Assembly (NCBI GenBank): GCA_043758775.1
Contig: JAYVMU010000106.1
Span: 1 to 16,959, forward strand
DNA length: 16,959 nt
Direction of reading: 5' to 3'
Source of the DNA: JACMMS01 sp043758775
GTDB taxonomy: Bacteria > Pseudomonadota > Gammaproteobacteria > Burkholderiales > Methylophilaceae
The notes under the pieces were generated by a model that saw nothing but the letters and a program-made list of their open reading frames with translations, made no database searches and was not told the origin of the DNA. The position numbers and the translations under genes were made by a program. Below, in pieces: positions 1 through 5,332 of the stretch (position 1 is its first letter; the number at the start of each line of letters is the position of its first letter).

Positions 1-99
1 AAAAATATCGATCTATAAATAACACTTGACAAGGAGGGGGTGTTGTATAGAAGCGCTGGGTGAGACCAATGAGGCGCGGTAAAAGGTGGGGGAAGATGA
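1..99. repeat. Left terminal inverted repeat (99 bp, perfect)
   Basis: Bases 1-99 are identical to the reverse complement of 16861-16959, and identity stops at base 100 (C here, G at the equivalent right-end position). A perfect inverted repeat at both ends, together with a protein-primed polymerase inside, is the signature of a linear genome replicated from terminal-protein-capped ends. The end begins with five A residues. The repeat also carries a TTGACA/TATAGA pair, a ribosome binding site (AAAGGTGG) and an ATG at 96, so it includes the translation start of the first gene at each end. Confidence 0.97.
26..51 (+). promoter_or_regulatory. Candidate early promoter inside the left terminal repeat
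   Basis: TTGACA at 26-31 and TATAGA at 46-51 point inward. The 14-base spacer is shorter than the usual 16-18, which weakens the call. The same two hexamers, spaced 16 apart, occur upstream of the gene at 619. PRD1 also drives its two early operons inward from the genome ends. The GGAGGGGG run in the spacer could instead be a binding site for a replication protein. Confidence 0.4.
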
Positions 100-284
100 C
101 ACTTCCAAAACAATTTCTATGTAAGGTCACTGATAAATATGGCAGCTCTTTAGAGGTGTGGTTCAGCTTTGCTCAAATTTGCACCCTTACAAAAAGACTA
201 AGCCGATCTGACAAGATACATTTTTGGAATGGTTTAGAAGTCACTCTCTATAACGGAAACAAGCTAAGAAAGGTTAAAAGATGA
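96..284 (+). CDS. Small early protein of unknown function (62 aa)
   Basis: First gene of the left early operon. I place the start at ATG 96 because it follows AAAGGTGG, a ribosome binding site that recurs in this genome; this ATG lies inside the terminal repeat. An in-frame ATG at 69 after GGGTGAG would add nine mostly basic residues (MRRGKRWGK) and cannot be excluded. The product is small, basic and rich in K, T and aromatic residues, with no membrane segment and no domain I recognise. Its stop overlaps the next start by four bases (ATGA at 281-284), so the two are probably translationally coupled. By position it is likely an early replication or host-takeover factor, which is inference only. 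Confidence 0.65.
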   Translation: MTLPKQFLCKVTDKYGSSLEVWFSFAQICTLTKRLSRSDKIHFWNGLEVTLYNGNKLRKVKR

Positions 285-547
285 CAAAGTTTATAGAACT
301 AGACGTTTTGGTCAATCAAGACCAAGGTAAAGAACACACGGCCGTTTCAATTTATATTAACCCCGATCGTGTTCAATATATTGACGAAAGTTCAAACCAA
401 GTAACTCACGATGAGACGACACTGAAACGCGGGTTGATTTTTTTTGAGATTGGCAAGCCACCGTTTGTAACCAAGCTATCACGCGCTGCACTAGTTATTT
501 TGTTTAATGAAAACTCTACTATCCTTAATAAATCATCATTAAATTAG
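281..547 (+). CDS. Early protein of unknown function (88 aa)
   Basis: Second gene of the left early operon, joined to the preceding gene by an ATGA overlap. The 88-residue product starts with a mixed beta-type region (FIELDVLV, SIYINPDRVQYID) and has alternating hydrophobic residues throughout, with no signal peptide, membrane helix or cysteine. The pattern suggests a small soluble beta-rich protein, but I recognise no family. A promoter-like sequence begins right at its stop codon (549), so the next gene can be transcribed separately. Coding status rests on the coupled start, an open frame with natural amino-acid composition and tight packing. Confidence 0.7.
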   Translation: MTKFIELDVLVNQDQGKEHTAVSIYINPDRVQYIDESSNQVTHDETTLKRGLIFFEIGKPPFVTKLSRAALVILFNENSTILNKSSLN

Positions 548-548
548 G

Positions 549-597
549 TTGACAATTCTACCAGTCTCACTATAGATCATCTGTGCAATCATGCACA
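549..597 (+). promoter_or_regulatory. Promoter with adjacent palindrome before the 186-aa gene
   Basis: TTGACA at 549-554 and TATAGA at 571-576 are separated by 16 bases, a good sigma70-type match. Just downstream, near the expected transcription start, TGTGCA (582-587) and TGCACA (592-597) form a six-base inverted repeat around ATCA. It could be an operator or a 5'-leader hairpin. The region fills the gap between the stop at 547 and the start at 619. Confidence 0.6.
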
Positions 598-618
598 TAT
601 TAAAATGGAGAAACTAAA

Positions 619-1179
619 ATGCCTGTAATTAAAAAGAAAATGAGTGGAAAAGACTGGAACCCAAAGACTATTCTTGCAACACCAGCCGAGATCAACACGT
701 TGCAACTTGGTGTGGTCTTTGGTATTATCAAAGGTATTTCGTCTGGCACAATGCCAGACGGCGAAACCTTTGAGGGCCTTTCAGGAATATTCAAGTTTAT
801 TCCTGACGATAAAAAACTTCACATGGAAGTCAATTCATATATTCTCTATCCACCTTCGGGCATGTGTGGTGATTTGTTTGACATTGCCCATACTAAGATT
901 GAGACTGCGTTTGCATTTCGTGTGAGTGTTCACAAGTCAGGCAATCCGGCTGGCTATGAATGGGCTATTGAGCCTCTTATTGAAGCCACTGAAACCGATC
1001 CGCTGGCTTTGTTGGCTGACGAGTTGGCCGAAAAGGGTGCTTTGGCGCTGTCGGTTGATCAGATCAAAGCTTCACCGTCAAGTGAATTGGAAAAGGTGGA
1101 AGATAGTGCTGTACAATCATCAACTAAAAAGAAAACTAAGGCTTATAAGCCACTTGACAATGACACATTCTTAAGCTAG
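619..1179 (+). CDS. Putative single-stranded-DNA-binding protein (186 aa)
   Basis: The 186-residue product has a compact beta-rich N-terminal part (about 1-125) and a disordered, lysine- and serine-rich tail ending in DNDTFLS. An acidic stretch followed by a hydrophobic residue at the C-terminus is reminiscent of bacterial SSB tips. The pattern LGVVFGIIKGIS, then GETFEGLSGIFKF, then YILYPPSGMCGDLFD resembles OB-fold DNA-binding proteins encoded by several phages. PRD1 carries its ssDNA-binding proteins P12 and P19 in the short early operon at the end opposite the polymerase, which is exactly this location. GGAG sits eight bases before the ATG. It has its own promoter (549) and terminator (1210-1237), consistent with high expression. 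Function is inferred from fold pattern and synteny. Confidence 0.6.
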   Translation: MPVIKKKMSGKDWNPKTILATPAEINTLQLGVVFGIIKGISSGTMPDGETFEGLSGIFKFIPDDKKLHMEVNSYILYPPSGMCGDLFDIAHTKIETAFAFRVSVHKSGNPAGYEWAIEPLIEATETDPLALLADELAEKGALALSVDQIKASPSSELEKVEDSAVQSSTKKKTKAYKPLDNDTFLS

Positions 1180-1209
1180 GGGTGTTGTGCTCCCCCCATA
1201 ATTAGCCTT

Positions 1210-1237
1210 GGCCCCGCCTAACCAGCGGGGCCTTTTT
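1210..1237 (+). terminator. Intrinsic terminator of the left early operon
   Basis: GGCCCCGC (1210-1217) pairs perfectly with GCGGGGCC (1225-1232) around a seven-base loop and is followed by TTTTT (1233-1237) on the + strand. It lies about 30 bases after the stop of the 186-residue gene. The reverse strand has the hairpin but no T-run, so it ends + strand transcripts. The - strand operon stops at 1242, so the convergent operons meet here. Confidence 0.93.
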
Positions 1238-1241
1238 AATG

Positions 1242-2123
1242 TCATACTGCTTTGGTGATTGATGGTACAGCATCACGGCCAAAAAGGTAAAGAGAACCAA
1301 ACAAGAATGCAAGACCCGCGGCAATCATTACACCGCGCGAGAAGATGTTTTTTTCTGTTGATTGGGTTTTATCGGTAACGTTTTTGGTGTTTTGGGCGAG
1401 TAGTTTGGCGGCCCCTACAAGGCTTTGAGCGAAGCCTGTAACGGCGCTATCACTTGCCTTGGTATTGAGTGCTGCGGCTGCTGTTTGTGCATCTATGGCC
1501 TGCGGCACTGTTTGTGAACCGCCTTTTGGCGCGGGTGCTGATTGTCCAGCCTTGGCAGATTTTGTGGATGATGTTAGTTCGGCGGCGGTTGCGCCTTGTG
1601 AGACGATTGCAGGATCGGAAATAGAAGCGGGTGCAGCGTCAACTGTGTTATTGAGGGTGGGGGTGGCGTCCGGTGAAAGGTTTGCAGCGGCGGTGTTATA
1701 GTCAGGTGTGAATGGAGTGCCGTCTGTATTATTGGTGAAAAAATGTTGACCAATTTGGAGGGAGTTTGAATTGTCAAGATTTTTTGCCCATAGGGCTGAC
1801 GATGCGGAAGGGTTTGCATAATAGGTGGCGCCACCTGTCACATCGCCAAGCCCACCACTAGTAAGCGCTTGCGCTGTTGCCATAGCATCCGGTGAGATTT
1901 GGCTAACAGGTGATTGACTTTGAAACTGCCCTTGTGCGGTGATTTGATCTATAATTGAGGTGCCATACCCACCAAAATTTGAATTAGCGCGATTTTGCAT
2001 TACATCGGCAACGCCCACCATACCGGAAACACTTTGATTACCAGCTTCGGCTTGAATGACGGAAGCAACGGTTGTGGTATTATCTCCAAGAAAGCGTGGT
2101 GTGAACGTGCTGCGAAAGCTCAC
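1242..2123 (-). CDS. SleB-like cell-wall hydrolase with C-terminal membrane anchor (293 aa)
   Basis: Last gene of the long - strand operon. Residues about 18-135 match the SleB/cell-wall hydrolase pattern: VIQAEAGNQ with a candidate catalytic Glu at 26, then GMVGVADVMQNRAN, GQFQ, and GGATYYANPSASSALWAKN. A long Ala/Thr/Pro/Gln-rich linker follows, and a hydrophobic helix near the C-terminus (about 262-285) before RDAVPSITKAV. I chose GTG 2123: it sits seven bases after the upstream stop TAG in the context CTAGGTGTTC, identical to that before the polymerase ATG. The longer reading from TTG 2180 lacks a ribosome binding site and overlaps the previous gene. PRD1 carries the entry transglycosylase P7 in the same terminal part of its late genes. 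A membrane-anchored peptidoglycan hydrolase for DNA entry is the likely role. Confidence 0.8.
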   Translation of the reverse strand: MSFRSTFTPRFLGDNTTTVASVIQAEAGNQSVSGMVGVADVMQNRANSNFGGYGTSIIDQITAQGQFQSQSPVSQISPDAMATAQALTSGGLGDVTGGATYYANPSASSALWAKNLDNSNSLQIGQHFFTNNTDGTPFTPDYNTAAANLSPDATPTLNNTVDAAPASISDPAIVSQGATAAELTSSTKSAKAGQSAPAPKGGSQTVPQAIDAQTAAAALNTKASDSAVTGFAQSLVGAAKLLAQNTKNVTDKTQSTEKNIFSRGVMIAAGLAFLFGSLYLFGRDAVPSITKAV

Positions 2124-2130
2124 AGAACAC

Positions 2131-2352
2131 CTAGAACGGCATACGGGTTGCGTGAATACCCTTAGGGGCAAAGCCGCCAAGGCTTATTTGTGTTTCAATG
2201 GTGACGGGCGCAGACATACCTAAAGCCAGAGGTGTTGAGTTTAATTTTGATGCAAGAGCGTGGTGTGCGGTATGTTGATCAATCAGCTTTTGAACATGGA
2301 GCTTTTCATTTGGTTGAGCATTTGCAAGCATAGCGCTTAAAGTGTCAATCAT
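2131..2352 (-). CDS. Small protein of unknown function (73 aa)
   Basis: A good ribosome binding site (AGAGG, made partly from the upstream stop codon TAG) precedes ATG 2352. The 73-residue product has a helical N-terminal half rich in Ala, His, Lys and Gln (LSAMLANAQPNEKLHVQKL) and a C-terminal half of alternating beta character (APVTIETQISLGGFAPKG). There is no signal or membrane segment. It sits between a membrane-anchored structural protein and the cell-wall hydrolase, so a minor virion component or an assembly partner of the entry machinery is plausible, but no family is recognised. Its stop TAG provides part of the ribosome binding site for the hydrolase start at 2123. Confidence 0.7.
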   Translation of the reverse strand: MIDTLSAMLANAQPNEKLHVQKLIDQHTAHHALASKLNSTPLALGMSAPVTIETQISLGGFAPKGIHATRMPF

Positions 2353-2360
2353 TTTAACCT

Positions 2361-3137
2361 CTACATTTCAGACCAAGTGCCGTGAGACATATATCCCCAT
2401 CCACCACTACCGTTGCCAGACCAAGCACCACCAGAACTCATAGGTGGCGCTAAGTCGGGGCCAGAGGACATAGGTATTGGCACTGGTGCAGGAGCAACAC
2501 TCACCGACGGGGTTGTGATAAGAGCAGTTTGCATAACACTTTGCCCAGCACCAGAGCGAAGGATGTTATTAAACATTTCTTCTATTTGGGTATTAGCGGT
2601 ATTGATGGATGCACTTCCTGCGGGGTTAGCAACACTGGAATAGTTTGAATTAGAATTAACATTAAATCCTACACCACTGCCGGCTGTACCACCACTGCCA
2701 GTGCTTGAACCGCTTTGAGAAGACGATCCCGAAACGTTTGCTCCATTGGCCTGCAACTGCAATTCATAGTTTGCTGTAATGGCTTCGGCGGCGGTGGCAA
2801 AGATACCAGCGCCCGATTGTCCGTTCATCACATTTGCACCGAGAATAGCTTGATGGTTCATTACATCGGCTTGTGTTGAGGTTTGGGTGTTTGCTACATC
2901 GGCCATGATTTTAGTTTGACCAAGGCCAGAATTTGCATTTATTCCGGCAATATTTGTGGCAGCGGCGGTTTGTAATTGTGCTGCGGCGAGTGAGGTTAAG
3001 GCCGGATCAGCGCCGCTCAGTGTAGCGGGTTGAACGGCATTATGGCTAGAGCCTTTTAGTTGCCAAAGCAAAAGAACAGCAACAACCCCACCTATCAAAA
3101 TAAACGGGTGCTTTTCGAGAGGTGCAAAAATGCTCAT
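2361..3137 (-). CDS. Membrane-anchored low-complexity structural protein (258 aa)
   Basis: The product begins with a short cytoplasmic-type head, then one transmembrane helix (about 12-27, FILIGGVVAVLLLWQL). A long Ala/Gln/Asn/Thr-rich helical region follows (about 45-135), then a Ser/Gly-rich spacer (about 136-155) and a Gly/Pro/Ser-rich C-terminus with GSGGWGYMSHG. This architecture fits a protein rooted in the internal viral membrane and reaching outward, comparable in role to the membrane-associated proteins PRD1 P11 or P14, though I see no sequence match. The start overlaps the preceding stop by four bases (ATGA). Position just before the 73-residue protein and the hydrolase suggests a part in DNA delivery. 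Confidence 0.75.
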   Translation of the reverse strand: MSIFAPLEKHPFILIGGVVAVLLLWQLKGSSHNAVQPATLSGADPALTSLAAAQLQTAAATNIAGINANSGLGQTKIMADVANTQTSTQADVMNHQAILGANVMNGQSGAGIFATAAEAITANYELQLQANGANVSGSSSQSGSSTGSGGTAGSGVGFNVNSNSNYSSVANPAGSASINTANTQIEEMFNNILRSGAGQSVMQTALITTPSVSVAPAPVPIPMSSGPDLAPPMSSGGAWSGNGSGGWGYMSHGTWSEM

Positions 3138-3454
3138 GGGTTAGGCCCCGTTTCGTTTGGCAGTGTTGCAGGATCGACAAGATGGCCCATCCAAGGGTTT
3201 GCTTGTCCACCTGCAAAGCCATTGCCTTCCAGACTTTGAACAATACTCATGGGTGTTACAATCATCATGGCAGGCTGAAACATCCGGTAAGACGAACATT
3301 CAAATCCAGCACCAGCAAGGTTAGAAAAAAGCATGGCGTGATTATCAGGAATAAAGCGGGCAGGGTTATCATACCCACGAATGGGTGTGCGCGGGTTGAC
3401 ATATTCTGTGCCACCCGTTTGCAAACCCATAACGTTCTTAAAAAAGTTGAACAT
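3134..3454 (-). CDS. Unknown protein, possible minor virion component (106 aa)
   Basis: I place the start at ATG 3454 because TAAGG precedes it at good spacing and it lies just after the upstream stop at 3465. A longer frame from 3520 would overlap the previous gene and lacks such a site. The product starts MFNFFKNVMG, a short amphipathic, possibly membrane-surface helix, then carries a soluble Pro/Asn/Gly-rich region with NPRTPIRGYDNPARFIPDN and a hydrophobic stretch AMMIVTPM. There is one cysteine and no classic transmembrane helix. The stop is coupled by ATGA to the next gene. No family recognised; location in the membrane-protein operon points to a minor structural role. Confidence 0.68.
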   Translation of the reverse strand: MFNFFKNVMGLQTGGTEYVNPRTPIRGYDNPARFIPDNHAMLFSNLAGAGFECSSYRMFQPAMMIVTPMSIVQSLEGNGFAGGQANPWMGHLVDPATLPNETGPNP

Positions 3455-3464
3455 GAAAAAAGCC

Positions 3465-3734
3465 TTAGCTAAAAGTTGGCATTCCCAAACCCATTTGAGG
3501 CATTGAAAATGATCCGTCAAAGCTATTACCGCTTGAAGGGTATGAGGTGACGATTTTCATCGGGTTGCCTGTTACAGGTGTCATAGCAGTGCCAAGCATG
3601 TTAGATACGCCGGATGCGGTTGCTTGAATGACTTGTGAGGTGCGCGCTTTTGGTGAGAGAATAACAGAGAGTGAAGCAACCCCAATAATGAGAGTTATCA
3701 CGGTAACGATACCTTCGGAAAAAGTGTGGCCCAT
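3465..3734 (-). CDS. Single-span membrane protein, paralogue of the 71-aa protein (89 aa)
   Basis: AAAAGGATATTCAC precedes ATG 3734. Residues about 9-27 (IVTVITLIIGVASLSVILS) form one transmembrane helix, followed by SPKARTSQVIQATASG, then a Pro/Met/Gly/Ser-rich tail ending GMPTFS. The section from the helix through VIQATASG...MTPVT aligns with the product of 4093-4308 (IIG..LSMILSPS...LIQTATS...TAPIT), so the two look like diverged duplicates flanking the secreted-protein gene. Small single-span proteins of this kind line the inner membrane of tectiviruses. The exact role is unknown. Confidence 0.75.
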   Translation of the reverse strand: MGHTFSEGIVTVITLIIGVASLSVILSPKARTSQVIQATASGVSNMLGTAMTPVTGNPMKIVTSYPSSGNSFDGSFSMPQMGLGMPTFS

Positions 3735-3788
3735 GTGAATATCCTTTTGGGTTGCTGTTTTTAAATCCGGTTAATAGTGCAGGGTTTA

Positions 3789-4022
3789 TTAAAAACCCAT
3801 ACAAACACTTGCGGGTGCACCCTTCCAGTTACCTTTATAAGGATGGCATGGTTGTGCGAGGGTTGGCGTGTGTGTGGCATAATAACTACGCGTCACAAAA
3901 TGAGCAGGCGGCGGCGATGTTTCAAATATTTGATATGTCTGAATTGATGTGTCAGCCATCGCAGACGATCCAGCAAGAGCGAGAAAAAATCCAAGTGATA
4001 TAAGGCGGTTAAAGTATTTCAT
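3789..4022 (-). CDS. Small Sec-exported protein (77 aa)
   Basis: ATG 4022 is preceded by AAAAGGA at eight-base spacing; the ATG six codons upstream (4040) has no such site. The product opens with a textbook signal peptide: KYFNR, hydrophobic LISLGFFLALAGS, cleavage site SAMA before DTS. The predicted mature part is about 53 residues, aromatic and Pro-rich, with two cysteines (QPCHP and SVCMG) that could form one disulfide after export. A signal peptide with a clear cleavage site is odd amid virion membrane proteins. It could act in the periplasm on entry, lysis or exclusion of competing phages; which one cannot be told from sequence. Two small hairpins lie directly upstream. Confidence 0.75.
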   Translation of the reverse strand: MKYFNRLISLGFFLALAGSSAMADTSIQTYQIFETSPPPAHFVTRSYYATHTPTLAQPCHPYKGNWKGAPASVCMGF

Positions 4023-4043
4023 TTGATATTTCCTTTTCATGTT

Positions 4044-4082
4044 GAGGTTACGAACCTCGAAACTCTAGCACCGTTAGGGTGC
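4044..4082 (-). promoter_or_regulatory. Two small hairpins in the leader of the exported-protein gene
   Basis: GAGGTT/AACCTC (4044-4049 with 4053-4058, three-base loop) and GCACC/GGTGC (4068-4072 with 4078-4082, five-base loop) sit next to each other in the 70-base gap between the stop at 4093 and the start at 4022. Neither is followed by a T-run on either strand, so they are not classic terminators. mRNA processing or translational control is possible. Confidence 0.35.
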
Positions 4083-4092
4083 ATTGTGAAGC

Positions 4093-4308
4093 CTAAAAAA
4101 TTGTGCCTGTGGGGTTGAATTGTTGCTCCGGAGTGAGGGGTTTAGGAGTTATGGGTGCGGTCACTATGGCGATCATCTTTGCAAGGGTGCTTGTTGCGGT
4201 TTGAATGAGTGAGGCAAAGTTAGAGCCGCCTGACTTACTTGGTGAAAGTATCATGGATAAAATAGAAAGCCCAATAATGGCGATTAAAAAAGATGTAAAA
4301 ATCTTCAT
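4093..4308 (-). CDS. Single-span membrane protein, paralogue of the 89-aa protein (71 aa)
   Basis: The start overlaps the upstream stop by four bases (ATGA at 4308-4305). Residues about 4-22 (FTSFLIAIIGLSILSMILS) are one transmembrane helix with a short N-terminal head. After it come SPSKSGGSNFASLIQTATST, a second moderately hydrophobic stretch (MIAIVTAPIT), and a Pro-rich tail. The helix plus ILSP and the IQTATS...APIT section match the 89-residue protein at 3465-3734. Likely a small component of the internal viral membrane. No known family recognised. Confidence 0.77.
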   Translation of the reverse strand: MKIFTSFLIAIIGLSILSMILSPSKSGGSNFASLIQTATSTLAKMIAIVTAPITPKPLTPEQQFNPTGTIF

Positions 4309-5009
4309 GGTGGCCCGCTTCCCAAAAATCCGTCAAGCTGATTATTAATCACGTTTGGAAAATTATAGACCGCACTTGGCACACCTTCAATGGCACTCAT
4401 ACCATGCCTTATCTGCTTTTGAAATCCTGTGGCGTATTGATCAAACCCATTGGTGAGTGAACTATTATAAACATTAGGTGCAACATAGGGGTATTGCTGT
4501 GATGGCCCAAACGTTGCAGTCGCTGGCAAACTATTTTGCCAATTTTGTAAATCATTTAAAGTCTTAACACTTGATGGTGCACCTAGCGGCATCACAAAAT
4601 TTGGAGGGATTGGCGTATTATCAACATTGGATTGTTGATCGGTAGGGGCCGAACCAGCGGCAACAGGGCCTGTTACAGCGTTTCCAATATCAGCGGTGGC
4701 TTGCCCCACGGCACTTTCAGGTGCAGCACTTGGCGCTTGTGCTGTTGAAATGGCAGAATAGAACTGTGTGAAAAAACCCTTGTCACTAATAAGCATAGAT
4801 AGGATGATCAAACCTAAAAACACGCGTGAGACGTTGCGAAACTCTGACACATAGCCAAGTGAACCTACACCCGCTACGGCGCTGCCCCAAATAAGAAAAT
4901 TACCAGAGCCGCTAAAGTCACCAGCGATTAAACCGCCAAGCTCGCCGGTTTTATCTCTAGCGCCCGCTATAATTAAAAGCAGGCCGACTATCAGGATAGC
5001 AAAGGGCAT
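4305..5009 (-). CDS. Multi-span membrane protein, probable virion membrane component (234 aa)
   Basis: Three hydrophobic segments occupy the first 90 or so residues: MPFAILIVGLLLIIAGA at the very N-terminus, GNFLIWGSAVAGVGSLGYV, and VFLGLIILSMLIS. Beyond them is a soluble Ala/Pro/Gln-rich region, then a Tyr/Asn/Pro-rich C-terminus. The third helix (LIILSMLIS) resembles the helix of the two small paralogues downstream. There is no strong ribosome binding site; the ATG lies one base after the stop of the 33-residue gene, so it is probably translated by coupling. Likely one of the main proteins of the viral inner membrane, or of a membrane tube for DNA delivery. No sequence family identified. 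Confidence 0.77.
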   Translation of the reverse strand: MPFAILIVGLLLIIAGARDKTGELGGLIAGDFSGSGNFLIWGSAVAGVGSLGYVSEFRNVSRVFLGLIILSMLISDKGFFTQFYSAISTAQAPSAAPESAVGQATADIGNAVTGPVAAGSAPTDQQSNVDNTPIPPNFVMPLGAPSSVKTLNDLQNWQNSLPATATFGPSQQYPYVAPNVYNSSLTNGFDQYATGFQKQIRHGMSAIEGVPSAVYNFPNVINNQLDGFLGSGPP

Positions 5010-5010
5010 G

Positions 5011-5112
5011 TTAAAGAATAATCGCCAGATAAGAGGGCAGTTCGCCGCGCATGGTTATAAAAACCACAAAAGCCAGAATGATGCAAAGCCCTATAAGGGT
5101 TGTTTGCGTCAT
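5011..5112 (-). CDS. Single-span membrane micro-protein (33 aa)
   Basis: A 33-codon frame with GGA eight bases before ATG 5112, ending in TAA one base before the ATG of the 234-residue gene and starting just after the stop at 5114. The product is MTQTTLIGL, then CIILAFVVFITM (together one transmembrane helix), a short RGE turn and PSYLAIIL, a second short hydrophobic piece. PRD1 encodes several virion membrane proteins of about this size next to its capsid gene. Tight fit between neighbours and the clean helix support coding despite the length. Confidence 0.7.
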   Translation of the reverse strand: MTQTTLIGLCIILAFVVFITMRGELPSYLAIIL

Positions 5113-5113
5113 T

Positions 5114-5251
5114 TTAAATGTCCATACGTTTTAGGATTGAACCCCATACGATGAGACAAAATAAAAATAGGCCCACTGCGGCAAATAGTTTTGGAGCGCT
5201 CATGGGTGTACCGAGTGGATTAGCAAGCCAAGATTTAAAAGATGTAAGCAT
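5114..5251 (-). CDS. Single-span membrane micro-protein (45 aa)
   Basis: GGAGAGTATCAC precedes ATG 5251, a strong ribosome binding site. The 45-residue product has a polar amphipathic head (LTSFKSWLANPLGTPMSAPK), one transmembrane helix (about 22-38, LFAAVGLFLFCLIVWGS) and a basic end (ILKRMDI), giving a positive-inside cue for the C-terminus. It is the first gene after the capsid-gene terminator, opening the membrane-protein block. Likely a minor protein of the viral membrane; no family assignment. Confidence 0.75.
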   Translation of the reverse strand: MLTSFKSWLANPLGTPMSAPKLFAAVGLFLFCLIVWGSILKRMDI

Positions 5252-5273
5252 GTGATACTCTCCAAAAGGTTTT

Positions 5274-5304
5274 AAGAAAAAAGGGCGGCGTTTTAATGCC
5301 GCCC
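5274..5304 (-). terminator. Intrinsic terminator after the major capsid gene
   Basis: On the - strand GGGCGGC (5304-5298) pairs with GCCGCCC (5289-5283) around an eight-base loop, followed by TTTTTTCTT (5282-5274). It lies about 30 bases past the capsid stop codon. There is no obvious promoter between it and the next gene at 5251, so it may allow partial read-through and set capsid protein far above the membrane proteins. Confidence 0.9.
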
Positions 5305-5332
5305 CGAGCCATGGACTTACAAGGCGATTTCG

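Noticed and set aside
644..1174. Two further + strand frames inside the 186-residue gene
   Set aside because: They lie entirely inside the better-supported gene at 619-1179, lack ribosome sites and show shadow-type composition.
1178..1189. Ten-base match GGGGTGTTGT shared between the terminal repeat and the end of the left operon
   Set aside because: Short, G/T-rich and in no comparable context; treated as chance.
2124..2180. TTG start that would lengthen the SleB-like hydrolase by 19 residues
   Set aside because: No ribosome binding site, overlap with the 73-residue gene, and an excellent GTG context at 2123.
3455..3520. Longer start for the 106-residue protein
   Set aside because: It would overlap the end of the 89-residue gene, and ATG 3454 has a proper ribosome site just after that stop.
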